DNA of 64,000 nucleotides from Cohnella sp. WQ 127256 (GCF_024519285.1 NZ_JAMZCY010000001.1:1054001-1118000); one strand, 5' to 3'. Counted from the stretch's first letter, positions 53,501 through 63,137 are shown. Notes: generated by a model not told the origin, from the letters alone. Made by a program: numbers and translations.

Positions 53501-55465
53501 TTGGTTAACTCATTTGCCCGTTGGATGGCAAAAAGACTGCATAAACAGCAGAAGCTGCAGCAATCTCTTCGTTGGTACGAAAGATGGGGCATCACTAAGA
53601 TGTCTTTGGACGAACGGGTTGAATATGCAGGTCTTCTTCACGATAGTGGGAAATCCTTGCAAGCTGTCGAAGTACTGACGGAATTGTTAAAGCATGCGAA
53701 TCATCCACATGCTTATGAAAGAAGAGCACATATTTACAATGAGTTAGGGAATGAAGAGGAAGCAATAGCTGATCTAGATGCAGCTATACAGCTTGATGCT
53801 GAGCCTTATATTTATTGGTATACAAGAGCAATCACCCATCATGACCGAGGGGAGTACGAGCTTGCAGTACATGATTTCAAGGAAGCTTTAAGAAGGCGAG
53901 AAGATTCCAAGGCTTCGACGAATTACGAGCTGGGTAATGTCTATATGAAGCAAGGTAACTTCATCGAAGCGGAAGCTTGCTACCGAGAATCGACCTCGAA
54001 CCCGGCGAAGGCGATTCCGCATTATTATTATCGTAGAGCTCAAGCATTGGAACAATTGAACCGATTGGATGAAGCTCATGCTGTTCTCTCCGTAGGTATA
54101 GAGCTACAGGAGCAATGGCTGAAGCTAGGTGATCTGGGCTCGGCTAATCTTAAGGAACGGACGAATTATTCGCTTGCCGCAGTTGCCAGCTTCATCCAAG
54201 GAGCGCAAGAGGAATTCGGATTCCGATTATTTGAATCTAAGCTATACGAAGCTAACGGTGAAATCGACGAAGCACTAGCTTCGATTAATAGTGCCATTCA
54301 GCTGTTTCCAGCTGCACCTGAGCTACAGCTGCGCAAAGGCAGCCTGCTGAAGCAGCTTGAACGGTACCCTGAGGCCACGGATGCTCTTACACACTTAATG
54401 GATAATCATCCGGAATGGCTTCCAGCCTATATGGAGCTTAGCTCGATTTACCGAATTCAAGGTTTGTACGACGAAGCTATTCGAGTCCTTCAAGCAGCTA
54501 AGAAGCTTTTTCCGGAACATACCGTTGTTCGTTTCTGGTTAGTAGATGCCCTCAGAGAGTCTGGGCATGGTGATGAAGCACGTCTGGAAAATGAACAATT
54601 GACGGAGATGGAGCCTGATGATCCGTTAAATTGGAAGCAATGTGCAGAAATCGCTATAGATGAGGATCGATATACGGATGCGGATAAAGCCTACACAACA
54701 GCGATTGAGCTAGGTGAAACTGCAGATTTCTATATGCGTCGTAGCTTCTCCCGTTACATGGAGGATCGTTATGAAGAAGCGATGATTGATATTCAATCGG
54801 CGATGAAGCTAGATGAGAGTTTAATTAAGGAAAGCAAGACCGCTTATGCACTTGGAGAGCTCTATGTTGGGATGGGCAATTGGGATTTTGCTGAAGCTGA
54901 ATATTCACGAGCATTAGGGATGGAGCCGGATAACCCGCAAATCTATGACCGAAGGGCTCGTTGTCGTTTTGCGGCCGATAGGCTAACTGAGGCATTAGAG
55001 GATTGTAATCGGGGGCTACAGCTTAATTCAAGTAATGCACGTTTGACATGGTTAAGAGGGTTAATTCAATATCGATTGGATGATCATGAGGCAGCGCTTG
55101 TGGATTCGCTCACGTATTCCGAGCTGATGCCGGAGGATTCGCAAGGGTATTACAATTTGGGTTTGATCTATAAGCATCTCGACCGTCATGATGATGCAAT
55201 GTCCTCTTTCACAAAAGTGATCGAGCTAAGTCCGTTCGATGCTCCAGCGTATCTGGAGCGAGCCTCGATATGGTATCACCATTCATTTGACAGAACAAGA
55301 GCGTCAGATGATTTAGCTCAGTGGTTGCTGTATGCTGGAGGAGAGAAGCCGCAAGGGGATCGATTTGCTCTGTTAAATGACATTCGCGGCTTCGATGACG
55401 AAATGCGGGAACGTGCGAAGAAGCAATTTCTGCTCGTATATGGGAACAGCCAATATTTATCTTGA
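53501..55465 (+). CDS. Tetratricopeptide repeat protein
   Basis: A 654-residue cytosolic protein made almost entirely of TPR units (for example YERRAHIYNELGNEEEAIADL, NYELGNVYMKQGNFIEAEACY, YNLGLIYKHLDRHDDAMSSF), a scaffold for protein-protein contacts. No catalytic domain or signal peptide. TTG 53501 is the likely start because GGAGG is eight bases upstream; ATG 53495 is too close to it. Transcription must read through the preceding hairpin or start inside the upstream gene. It is followed after 12 bases by the aldo-keto reductase gene. Confidence 0.85.
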   Translation: MVNSFARWMAKRLHKQQKLQQSLRWYERWGITKMSLDERVEYAGLLHDSGKSLQAVEVLTELLKHANHPHAYERRAHIYNELGNEEEAIADLDAAIQLDAEPYIYWYTRAITHHDRGEYELAVHDFKEALRRREDSKASTNYELGNVYMKQGNFIEAEACYRESTSNPAKAIPHYYYRRAQALEQLNRLDEAHAVLSVGIELQEQWLKLGDLGSANLKERTNYSLAAVASFIQGAQEEFGFRLFESKLYEANGEIDEALASINSAIQLFPAAPELQLRKGSLLKQLERYPEATDALTHLMDNHPEWLPAYMELSSIYRIQGLYDEAIRVLQAAKKLFPEHTVVRFWLVDALRESGHGDEARLENEQLTEMEPDDPLNWKQCAEIAIDEDRYTDADKAYTTAIELGETADFYMRRSFSRYMEDRYEEAMIDIQSAMKLDESLIKESKTAYALGELYVGMGNWDFAEAEYSRALGMEPDNPQIYDRRARCRFAADRLTEALEDCNRGLQLNSSNARLTWLRGLIQYRLDDHEAALVDSLTYSELMPEDSQGYYNLGLIYKHLDRHDDAMSSFTKVIELSPFDAPAYLERASIWYHHSFDRTRASDDLAQWLLYAGGEKPQGDRFALLNDIRGFDDEMRERAKKQFLLVYGNSQYLS

Positions 55466-55477
55466 GGAGGAAAAGAA

Positions 55478-56389
55478 ATGAAATATAGAATGTTGGGAAA
55501 AACAGGATTGAAAGTATCTGTCGTCGGAATTGGAACCTGGCAGTTCGGCGGTGAATGGGGAAGAACCTATGAACAGCATGAGGTTGATGCAATTCTTGAC
55601 CGCGGGAAAGAGCTAGGAATCAATCTCATCGATACGGCGGAATGTTACGGAGATCACTTGTCGGAATCGTTAATTGGCGAATCCATTCAATCGAGCCGAC
55701 AAGATTGGATCGTGGCAACGAAGTTTGGTCATCATTTTCATAGTAATTTTGATCGTACAGATGTCTTTGATCCTAAGGGTGTGGTCAAGCAATTGGAACA
55801 ATCTCTTCGGGCATTAAAGACCGATTATATCGATTTGTACCAATTTCATTCTGGACCGGATTCCTCCTTCGATCAGGATGAATTATGGGATACATTGAAC
55901 AAGCAAGTGGAAGCTGGGAAAATACGTCATCTTGGGATTTCTATCGGCTCAAATGAGAACATTCACCAGACATCGCAATCGACTAAGTTACATTCGGAAG
56001 CGATTCAAGTCGTCTATAATCGTTTAGACCGTAAGCCTGAGTTGGAAGTGTTTCCGTCTTGTATCGAACAAAACATAGGCGTATTGGCTCGCGTTCCGCT
56101 AGCAAGTGGATTGCTGAGTGGCAAATATAAGCCTGGTGCTAAGTTTGCATCCAATGATGTGAGATCAAGAAGAGATGCTGCTCAGCTTGATCAGATGATG
56201 ATGGAAGTTGAAGTGATCGGACGAGAAGAGGTTCCAGCGGGTACAGATATGGCTGCTTGGGCACTTGCTTGGTGCTTGAAGCATCCTGCGGTAACATCCG
56301 TTATTCCTGGCTGTAAGGATCCCGCGCAAGTAGAAGCGAATGCTGCAGCGGTAGAGCTAGTTGAAGCAGGACATCCTCAAGAGGCGTAA
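55478..56389 (+). CDS. Aldo/keto reductase
   Basis: An NADPH-dependent (beta/alpha)8-barrel oxidoreductase of 303 residues with the catalytic tetrad Asp52, Tyr57, Lys82 and His124 (IDTAECYG, ATKFG, YQFHSG). The C-terminal phosphate-binding segment is SVIPGCKDPAQVEANAAA. AGGAGG precedes the ATG. It is likely co-transcribed with the TPR gene. Natural substrate unknown. Confidence 0.92.
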   Translation: MKYRMLGKTGLKVSVVGIGTWQFGGEWGRTYEQHEVDAILDRGKELGINLIDTAECYGDHLSESLIGESIQSSRQDWIVATKFGHHFHSNFDRTDVFDPKGVVKQLEQSLRALKTDYIDLYQFHSGPDSSFDQDELWDTLNKQVEAGKIRHLGISIGSNENIHQTSQSTKLHSEAIQVVYNRLDRKPELEVFPSCIEQNIGVLARVPLASGLLSGKYKPGAKFASNDVRSRRDAAQLDQMMMEVEVIGREEVPAGTDMAAWALAWCLKHPAVTSVIPGCKDPAQVEANAAAVELVEAGHPQEA

Positions 56390-56394
56390 CGTTA

Positions 56395-56440
56395 GCATGA
56401 GCATGAGCATGAGCAACGCCTCTCCGAACAATTGGAGAGG
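56395..56440 (+). repeat. Hexamer repeat running into a perfect hairpin
   Basis: Three tandem ATGAGC units (from about 56397) run into GCAACGCCTCTCC (56407-56419), which pairs perfectly over 13 bases with GGAGAGGCGTTGC (56428-56440). The T tract after it is poor, so termination is likely but not certain. Confidence 0.6.
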
Positions 56441-56477
56441 CGTTGCTATAGGGTTTATATAGGAGGCGCTTGGCAGC

Positions 56478-57482
56478 ATGAATCACAAGGTTATACCTGT
56501 ATATGTACTTGCCGGATTTCTCGGCAGCGGCAAATCAACATTATTAAATCTATTGCTTGAAGATGCCAAGTTAAAGGGCTGGAAACCAGCGATTCTGATG
56601 AATGAAGTTGGAGACGTAAATGTGGAAGGTCAATTAATCGAGAAAGACATTCCAATGGCGGAAATGCTTGGTGGCTGCATCTGCTGTACGATTCGTGCTG
56701 ATCTTGGCATGGAGCTCGTTAAGCTTGCTCAGGAGCATCGCCCAGATGTGATCTGGATCGAGTCCACTGGTATTGCCCAGCCGCTGGAAATTATGGATGC
56801 TGTGACTGAGGCATCGCTGTATGAAAAGCTGGAGTTGAAAGGTGTCGTGACGGTCGTAGACAGTCGTCACTTGCTTGATCGTGTTCGCATCGGATCAGGT
56901 AAAACGTTCAAGCTCATGAAGGAGCAAATCCATTCTGCGAGTGTGCTCGTATTAAATAAAACAGACCTCGTCGGGAAAGCAGAGCAGGCGGAGCTTGAAC
57001 AATTGCTAGGAGACTGGAACCCTCATGCTCTATTAGTAACGTCAGTTAAGGCTCAAATGGATGCTGAGGTAATATATAGCCTTGATGGGCAAAGGAATGG
57101 GTATGAGCACCCTCATGGACATTCGACGTGTTCGAGTGATTGTGAGCAGGATCATGAACACAAGCACGATCATGAGCATATACACGATACACGACATGAC
57201 CATGTGAACACCTTAACGTATTATGTACCTGAATCTATGGACAGCCATGAGTTCGAAGCCTTCGTTCGGCAATTGCCTGAAGGGATATATCGGGCTAAGG
57301 GGATCGTTACTTTTCATGATACAGCTAGCCGTTTTCTATTCCAGTACGCCTATCGAGAAAGCGATTATTTGCGCATAACCCCCCAGAAGATTGTTCATGA
57401 TGTTGTTGTTTTTATCGGTGAAGGATTTTCCAAGCAGGAGCTGTTGGAGCAACTAGAATCATTGACGAAGAGGGAAATGTGA
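56478..57482 (+). CDS. COG0523 GTPase, putative metallochaperone
   Basis: A 334-residue CobW/COG0523 GTPase. Walker A GFLGSGKST (13-21), the metal motif GGCICC (65-70), Walker B-like IWIESTG, and guanine specificity NKTD near residue 160. A His/Asp/Cys-rich linker (about residues 212-242, with HEHKHDHEHIHDTRHDH) follows, then the CobW C-terminal domain. These proteins deliver zinc, cobalt or iron; the His-rich stretch and lack of cobalamin genes nearby favour zinc. No Zur box is visible upstream. Confidence 0.88.
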   Translation: MNHKVIPVYVLAGFLGSGKSTLLNLLLEDAKLKGWKPAILMNEVGDVNVEGQLIEKDIPMAEMLGGCICCTIRADLGMELVKLAQEHRPDVIWIESTGIAQPLEIMDAVTEASLYEKLELKGVVTVVDSRHLLDRVRIGSGKTFKLMKEQIHSASVLVLNKTDLVGKAEQAELEQLLGDWNPHALLVTSVKAQMDAEVIYSLDGQRNGYEHPHGHSTCSSDCEQDHEHKHDHEHIHDTRHDHVNTLTYYVPESMDSHEFEAFVRQLPEGIYRAKGIVTFHDTASRFLFQYAYRESDYLRITPQKIVHDVVVFIGEGFSKQELLEQLESLTKREM

Positions 57483-57519
57483 TTCCATTATAACAATGAG
57501 TAATTTCATAGAATCGCTC

Positions 57520-57545
57520 AAAAACCGCTGAATAAGGCGGTTTTT
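57520..57545 (+). terminator. Terminator after the COG0523 gene
   Basis: AAAAACCGC (57520-57528) pairs with GCGGTTTTT (57537-57545), ending in T residues. Confidence 0.88.
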
Positions 57546-57683
57546 CTTGTTGTCGGACGCTTGTGCCAAAATGTGGTGAGGACAAATTCGTTGAACAACG
57601 TTACTTACTCCGTTATGCTAAAAGATGATTATTCTCATAGAAAGCCTGGGATAGAAATCTAATAGTAAAGGTAGGTTTTCAAA

Positions 57684-58136
57684 ATGATGAGAGTTGTACG
57701 AGTAGAATCAGTAGATCAGTTGCGGCAAGCACTAGACATCCGCCTTGAAGTTTTTGTGCAAGAGCAAGGGGTTTCCCCCGACCTAGAAGTCGATGAATAC
57801 GATGAATCACCAGCTGCTAGCTATCATTTTATCGTGCTCGATGAGGAGCAACCGATTGCAGCTGGAAGAATAAAGACCTATGAAGCCGGTGTTGCCAAGA
57901 TGCAGCGGATCGCTGTGCGAGCAGCTTATCGTGGATTGGGTGTTGGTAAGCTTCTAATGCAAGGAATGGAAGAGGCAGCCAAGCAGATCGGGTATGAAGC
58001 GGCTGTATTGGACGCACAATGCACCGCCGAAGCCTTCTATAACAAGCTAGGTTATGCGACAGAATCTGTAACTCCGTTCCTTGATGCAGGGATCTTACAT
58101 GTGCGAATGCGCAAAAGCTTGTCATCCAATAACTAG
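57684..58136 (+). CDS. GNAT acetyltransferase (YjcF/ElaA-like)
   Basis: A 150-residue single-domain acetyltransferase. It shows the YjcF-type opening (DIRLEVFVQEQGVSPDLEVD), the acetyl-CoA core RGLGVGKLLM (about residues 86-95) and the closing AEAFYNKLGYATES. AAAGGTAGG stands eight bases before the ATG. Substrate unknown. Confidence 0.86.
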   Translation: MMRVVRVESVDQLRQALDIRLEVFVQEQGVSPDLEVDEYDESPAASYHFIVLDEEQPIAAGRIKTYEAGVAKMQRIAVRAAYRGLGVGKLLMQGMEEAAKQIGYEAAVLDAQCTAEAFYNKLGYATESVTPFLDAGILHVRMRKSLSSNN

Positions 58137-58165
58137 ACCATCAACTAGATTAGAAGGAGCTCGTA

Positions 58166-59926
58166 ATGAATAAAAAGTTTAAGCAATTATTTCTATCCAC
58201 ACTATTGATATGTTCAATTCAATCACCGCTTCAGGAAGCTTATGCTGCTGTTAGTGATGAGGGTAAGGAATCTCTTGTTCTGATTCAAGGCTCGAATAAG
58301 ATGTTACATAACGGGGTTAATGTGACAGCGACTCAGCCACTAACCGAGATTAAAGGTGTGACTTATGTTGCAGCTAGGTCATTCATGAATGAGATTAATG
58401 GCACCATCGATTACGTTTCGAAGAGCAAGACGTTTATCTTAAGCAGTGGAGAGAACAAGCTCATTTTTAAGACGGGGACTTCATCTTATACCTTAAATGG
58501 AGTCGCGAAAAATAATGCAGCGGGTGCACCTTATGAACTCAAGGGATCATTAATGATCCCAGTGCGTACGGTAGCTCAAAACTTCGGTATGACGTTGATC
58601 TACAACTCCCAACAAAAGAAAATTGAGTTGAAGTGGGGAACGGCAACGACTCCGGTCAAACCGCCAAATCAACCGCCAGTAGCCTTGTTTAGTACGGAGA
58701 AAGATACGTATAAAATGGGTGAATTGATTACTTATCAGGATCAAAGTACAGATGACTTGAACAAGATTACGAGTCGGAAGTGGAATAATAATGAGAGTGT
58801 GTTTTTCGAACCTGGACCGCAAATCGTAACCTTGACGGTTACCGACGATAACGGATCGATTAGTGAGTATTCGAGAACGATCACGATTACGGATGAAACT
58901 CTGTATTCAAAGGACGAATTCAATCTTCTGTATACGGATATTGGTGATAAATTTGGGTTCAGTGGACCTTCCGTATTAACATTCCCGAAGGTGAACTTCA
59001 GTATTGAAGATCGTGAGCAAACGTTGATCAAATCAAATAGTCCCGAAATGATTATGGATGAAGGAATTTATTACGAAGATATGATTTCAGGAAAAGTAAG
59101 ATTCATTATTCATAATCAGAATGGCCGGACTGCTCCCGTTAAAGTGTATATTTTGCTAACGAATGAGAATTCGGAGACAGCTACTGTAAGGACGGGGGCT
59201 GTAGGGATGGCCGGACCGAATCCGATAGTGTCTACGACTGGAAGAGCGGCTACGGGAAGGTACCTAGAATCCTTGTTGAATCCTAAATATACGTATACGA
59301 ATATTCCTGCTGGTGAGAGCCGCCTTATCTTTACTGATTACAGTAGCAAAAATGTTAGACCTGGAGATGTGTATTCCATGTTCGGGGATGTTCAGTTGAG
59401 TGCAAATCTCAAATTGCAGGTAGTCGTTGTGGATGCCAACCGAGATATGATGAGTTCGGTTCCGAATTTACAGCTGTTGCCTAACGATGCTTTTCACATT
59501 CGCGGCAAGTTCGAGGATGCCAATCGCACGATATACGTCAATCAACCTCTTGGTAGCGAGAAAAGCCGGATGATTCTTGTCGACAATGTCGTCGATCCTG
59601 GACTTACAGGAGTCGATAATACAACTGGGAAACCAGTCGTTAATATGGGCAATTACGGTGTCTTGTACACGGTAAGATTAAATAAAGTACAGCCTAATAC
59701 TGCGATTGTCCTCAATTCTCGTGGTGGTCATTATGCTGGAGCTTTTACTGTGAATGGCAAAGTCGTGTATATGACGAATAGTAGTATTCTTACGAGCCCA
59801 AATGAAGTGGGAATGCTCTATAAGACAGGCGACTCCACGGAATCGGTTACTGTAACATTCACGCCTGCTTCAGGTAGTATGCTGCCTATTAACCTCTTAT
59901 TTTTGCCAATGCCAGCGAAAAACTAG
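58166..59926 (+). CDS. Secreted stalk-domain and PKD-domain protein
   Basis: A 586-residue exported protein. Signal peptide residues 1-27 (cleavage after EAYA). Then a stalk domain of the copper amine oxidase N-terminal type (VTYVAARSFMNEI, LMIPVRTVAQNFGMTLIYNS, about 30-155), a Pro-rich linker, a PKD-like beta domain (PPVALFSTEKDTYKMGELITY, about 170-250) and a long C-terminal beta-rich region without a motif I recognise. Likely a cell-surface binding or structural protein. GAAGGAG precedes the ATG. Confidence 0.84.
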   Translation: MNKKFKQLFLSTLLICSIQSPLQEAYAAVSDEGKESLVLIQGSNKMLHNGVNVTATQPLTEIKGVTYVAARSFMNEINGTIDYVSKSKTFILSSGENKLIFKTGTSSYTLNGVAKNNAAGAPYELKGSLMIPVRTVAQNFGMTLIYNSQQKKIELKWGTATTPVKPPNQPPVALFSTEKDTYKMGELITYQDQSTDDLNKITSRKWNNNESVFFEPGPQIVTLTVTDDNGSISEYSRTITITDETLYSKDEFNLLYTDIGDKFGFSGPSVLTFPKVNFSIEDREQTLIKSNSPEMIMDEGIYYEDMISGKVRFIIHNQNGRTAPVKVYILLTNENSETATVRTGAVGMAGPNPIVSTTGRAATGRYLESLLNPKYTYTNIPAGESRLIFTDYSSKNVRPGDVYSMFGDVQLSANLKLQVVVVDANRDMMSSVPNLQLLPNDAFHIRGKFEDANRTIYVNQPLGSEKSRMILVDNVVDPGLTGVDNTTGKPVVNMGNYGVLYTVRLNKVQPNTAIVLNSRGGHYAGAFTVNGKVVYMTNSSILTSPNEVGMLYKTGDSTESVTVTFTPASGSMLPINLLFLPMPAKN

Positions 59927-59943
59927 AATGATAGATTTAAGAT

Positions 59944-59986
59944 GAGCCGTTCTTACACATGAAAGTGTGTAGGGAGCGGCTTTTTT
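59944..59986 (+). terminator. Terminator after the stalk-domain gene
   Basis: AGCCGTTCTTACACA pairs with TGTGTAGGGAGCGGCT with two mismatched positions, followed by TTTTTTA. Confidence 0.84.
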
Positions 59987-60020
59987 ATAGGTACAGCGCT
60001 GTCCTTTATCGTTAATTTGT

Positions 60021-60050
60021 TTGACATTGATAATCATTATCATTTAAGAT
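60021..60050 (+). promoter_or_regulatory. Fur-box promoter of the propeller gene
   Basis: TTGACA (60021-60026), 18 bases, TAAGAT (60045-60050). The spacer contains TGATAATCATTATCA (60028-60042), a 15 of 15 match to the Bacillus Fur 7-1-7 box TGATAATnATTATCA. Bound Fur would cover the promoter, so the gene should be switched on by iron shortage. Confidence 0.85.
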
Positions 60051-60096
60051 GGACTTAATCCCAATGTAAGCGGAGTAAAGGAGTTGGAATTGCACG

Positions 60097-60900
60097 ATGC
60101 AAATCTCTACAAACCCTGGTGGGCTTGTATTTCATTTTTCCTCCATTAAGAGGTTATCGTCAGATGTGCTAGTGGCAGCTCCACTTGGACAAGGTATCGT
60201 ACATAAGAAGCAATTATCGGACGAATGGGTAGAGAACAATGAAGGTTTACCTGATCGGACTCATATTAATCGTCTACAGGTATATGAGGATCAATTGTAT
60301 GCCTGTTCGAATAAAGGGCTTTTTTCGTGCAAGGATGAGCAGTGGAGTACGACTGAGCTAGCTGTTAGCTGTTATCAATATAAGAAATATAACGAGGTTG
60401 GAGTAGCAGGGACTTCATGTGGGTTATGGTACACCGAGGGTGCGGAATGGAATCTCATGATGCGTTCAGATGTAATCGTATATGACTTCTTGTATTTGCC
60501 TCAGTATGTGGTATTGGGGACAAATGAAGGACTATCCATTCTTGACCGCTTAACGACGAGCTGGATGCACTTTAAGATTGGCTCATCAGTGACCAGCTTG
60601 GCTGTTCATCATGGTCGGATCATCGGTGCAACGGAGCATGGAGAACTGTTCGTTGGCAATCAACGTGGGAAGTTCGAACGTTACCTCATCGGTAAAATGT
60701 TTATTTTCTCTATTGTGACTCGAGGGAATGAGGTGTTCGCTTGCACGGATCGAGGCTTATACCGATTGAGCTACATTGGCAACCAAATTTCTTTAATGGC
60801 ATTAAAAATTGGTTGCCAAGTCACTGATGTAGATATGGACGATCGTTTCTTTTATATTGCTACTCTATTTGATGGGGTGCAACAGCTGAATCGCCTGTAA
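60097..60900 (+). CDS. Predicted beta-propeller protein under Fur control
   Basis: A 267-residue cytosolic protein built from about six repeats of roughly 40 residues, each ending in a hydrophobic Gly-Leu strand (NKGLFSC, SCGLWYT, NEGLSIL, HGELFVG, DRGLYRL, DGVQQLN). The pattern suggests a six-bladed propeller. There is no signal peptide or catalytic motif. AAAGGAG stands 13 bases upstream, a long spacing. A perfect Fur box overlaps the promoter, so it belongs to the iron-starvation response. The 3' end overlaps the histidine kinase gene by 41 bases in antisense. Function unknown. Confidence 0.75.
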   Translation: MQISTNPGGLVFHFSSIKRLSSDVLVAAPLGQGIVHKKQLSDEWVENNEGLPDRTHINRLQVYEDQLYACSNKGLFSCKDEQWSTTELAVSCYQYKKYNEVGVAGTSCGLWYTEGAEWNLMMRSDVIVYDFLYLPQYVVLGTNEGLSILDRLTTSWMHFKIGSSVTSLAVHHGRIIGATEHGELFVGNQRGKFERYLIGKMFIFSIVTRGNEVFACTDRGLYRLSYIGNQISLMALKIGCQVTDVDMDDRFFYIATLFDGVQQLNRL

Positions 60901-62371
60901 ATGGAAAATATGCACGGAATAAGCTGCCTTCTCCAAGGCGGCTTTCTACGGATAATGTGCCACCATGTAGTTCGACCAGTGATCGGGTGATCGATAGGCC
61001 TAGACCAGCTCCGCCATGTCTACGTGCCCGTGAGGAGTCAATCCGATAAAATCGGTCGAACAGATGGGGCAGATGATCTTCTGGAATCCCTGTTCCGTTA
61101 TCTTGGATCGTCAGCTCTACACCATGATCTACTGTGCTTAAGGCAATCTGAATGACACCTTCTTGTGAATCCGTATGCTGAACAGCGTTCTGAAATAAAT
61201 TTAACAATACCTGTTTGATTTTATCTTTGTCCAATGAGAGCTCTACCCTCGAATTCATCTCCATCGTAATGTGCCTTTGTCCCGCCAAAATCCGTAATTG
61301 TGGCTCCATCTCCTCGATCAGTAGAGCCAGGTCACAAGCCTTAAGCCAAGCTTCTGGTGCTCGATCTAGCTTAGCCAACTGCAATAAATCCAACACTAGC
61401 TTATTGATCCGCTCTGATTCTCCGTGCATGCTCTTCAAAGCTTTGTCCAGTTGGACAGAGTCGGATGCAGCGCCCCTCAGCAATACTTCAAGAAAGCCAT
61501 GAATGGAAGTCAGCGGCGTACGCAATTCATGTGAGGCATCGGAGACGAAACGCCGCATCCGCTCCTTCGCTTCTTGCTCTGCCTGGAATGAAGCACCAAG
61601 ACGCTCGAGCATGAGATTAAAGGAATGGGACAGACGTTCGATTTCCATAGGTTGATCGTTAGTCGGCAATCGTTCATTTAATTTGCCGGAATCGATCTTT
61701 TCTACGGTTGCCACCATTCGGGACAAAGGGGTTAATGTTCTACGAATAGCAGGCAAGAACGCAAGCAATCCACCTATCAAAGCCGTAAAGGCTAGTGCTA
61801 GGAAAAGCATGAAATGCCGATAAAGATCACTCTTCAGCGGCTTTGTGCTCATACTGACCTGGACGACACCTTTTATCCCATTAAAGCTTCGCACCGATTG
61901 TAAAATAACCAATTGTTCCCCATTAGCCATATGGTTCACAATTCTAAACGTGGCTTTGTTACGTCTCGGCGGCTTTAATGCATCCTTATATACTTGCTTA
62001 TCTAATCTTGGAATAGACTCGGATGAAGAAGAGTTGAATGAAGTAACTTCTTTGAAATGTCCTTCCATGTCGATAAAAGCAACAGAGGATCCAGGGAAGA
62101 AAATAAATGGCTCCGCAGGGCCCCGTGGCTTTTGAGTTGAACCATTTAATCGTTCCCACATTTCTCCGGGTACAGATTGAATCTGCCTTTGAATGCTCGC
62201 TGCTTTATTCTGATAGAGGAATCGTTCCATCAATATATATTGCAATACACCAATGACGAGTAGCAGCACTGCGAGAATGATTAATATGCGCGATAAGAGC
62301 TGGTAACGAAGAGATCGAGGGAAGATCATTCGACGAACGGTATCCAATGGAATTGTCCAACGGCTTATCAC
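60860..62371 (-). CDS. Sensor histidine kinase
   Basis: A 503-residue membrane kinase. Span 1 lies at about residues 25-47 (LSRILIILAVLLLVIGVLQY), an extracytoplasmic domain of about 140 residues follows, span 2 at about 186-208, then HAMP, phospho-acceptor His in SDASHELRTPLTS, N box NLFQNAVQH, DNGTGIP and GGAGLGLSI. The GTG start (62371) overlaps the stop of the regulator gene. It pairs with the next regulator and is divergent from a membrane-fusion protein gene, suggesting control of an export system. Confidence 0.92.
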   Translation of the reverse strand: MISRWTIPLDTVRRMIFPRSLRYQLLSRILIILAVLLLVIGVLQYILMERFLYQNKAASIQRQIQSVPGEMWERLNGSTQKPRGPAEPFIFFPGSSVAFIDMEGHFKEVTSFNSSSSESIPRLDKQVYKDALKPPRRNKATFRIVNHMANGEQLVILQSVRSFNGIKGVVQVSMSTKPLKSDLYRHFMLFLALAFTALIGGLLAFLPAIRRTLTPLSRMVATVEKIDSGKLNERLPTNDQPMEIERLSHSFNLMLERLGASFQAEQEAKERMRRFVSDASHELRTPLTSIHGFLEVLLRGAASDSVQLDKALKSMHGESERINKLVLDLLQLAKLDRAPEAWLKACDLALLIEEMEPQLRILAGQRHITMEMNSRVELSLDKDKIKQVLLNLFQNAVQHTDSQEGVIQIALSTVDHGVELTIQDNGTGIPEDHLPHLFDRFYRIDSSRARRHGGAGLGLSITRSLVELHGGTLSVESRLGEGSLFRAYFPFTGDSAVAPHQIE

Positions 62372-63054
62372 AAATCCACCCGGTATCCGGCACCACGAAT
62401 CGTACGAATAACCCGATGTTCACGATCCTGCAACTTGTCGCGCAACGAACGAATATAAACTTCGACAATGTTCTCTTCCCCACCGAAATCATATCCCCAC
62501 ACTTGATCAAGAATGACGCTCTTACTCAACACATGTCCATGTTTATAAATTAAGTACTTCAGCAACTCGTACTCCGTAGGAGATAAATCTAACACTCGTT
62601 GATGGTAACGAAGCTCTTTGCGTGCAGCATCAATGGAAAATGGACCTATCGTGATCTCGTTCAGAAGATGGGGGAATTGATTGCGAACTCTTGCTTGAAT
62701 TCTAGCTAGAAGCTCACCAAAGCCGAAGGGCTTGGACATATAATCATCTGCACCCAAGGTCAGTCCTTTGACACGATCTTCGATTTCTTCTTTCGCTGTG
62801 AGTAGGATAACAGCAACAGGCTTCATCCCTTTCAAGGCAGTGCAAACTTCATAGCCATCCATTCCCGGCATCATCACATCCAAGATGACGACATGAGGAC
62901 AGAATTGTTCGGAGATTGCGATCGCTTCTGCGCCGTCTTGCGCCGTCTGGACTTGATAGCCCTCATTGACTAGGCCAAGCTCAATAAATTGTAATATATT
63001 CGGTTCATCATCTACGACTAAGACTTTAATTCCATTCAATTGTTGCTGCGCCAT
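62368..63054 (-). CDS. OmpR-family response regulator
   Basis: A 228-residue regulator: acidic pair in VVDDEP, phosphoacceptor Asp59 in VILDVMMPG, Thr in LLTAK, Lys in YMSKPFG, and a winged helix with LSPTEYELLKYL and ENIVEVYIRSLRDK. GGAGGA stands before the ATG. It is the first gene of the regulator-kinase pair and faces a divergent efflux-type gene across a 210-base interval containing a symmetric set of 11-bp-spaced repeats, the probable binding site of this protein. Confidence 0.93.
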   Translation of the reverse strand: MAQQQLNGIKVLVVDDEPNILQFIELGLVNEGYQVQTAQDGAEAIAISEQFCPHVVILDVMMPGMDGYEVCTALKGMKPVAVILLTAKEEIEDRVKGLTLGADDYMSKPFGFGELLARIQARVRNQFPHLLNEITIGPFSIDAARKELRYHQRVLDLSPTEYELLKYLIYKHGHVLSKSVILDQVWGYDFGGEENIVEVYIRSLRDKLQDREHRVIRTIRGAGYRVDL

Positions 63055-63137
63055 ATGTATTCCTCCAACTCATGTCTAATCTCATAGGGTCTTAGCTCTT
63101 ATTATTTACTATTATGAGCGATTTTCCTTAACATTGG

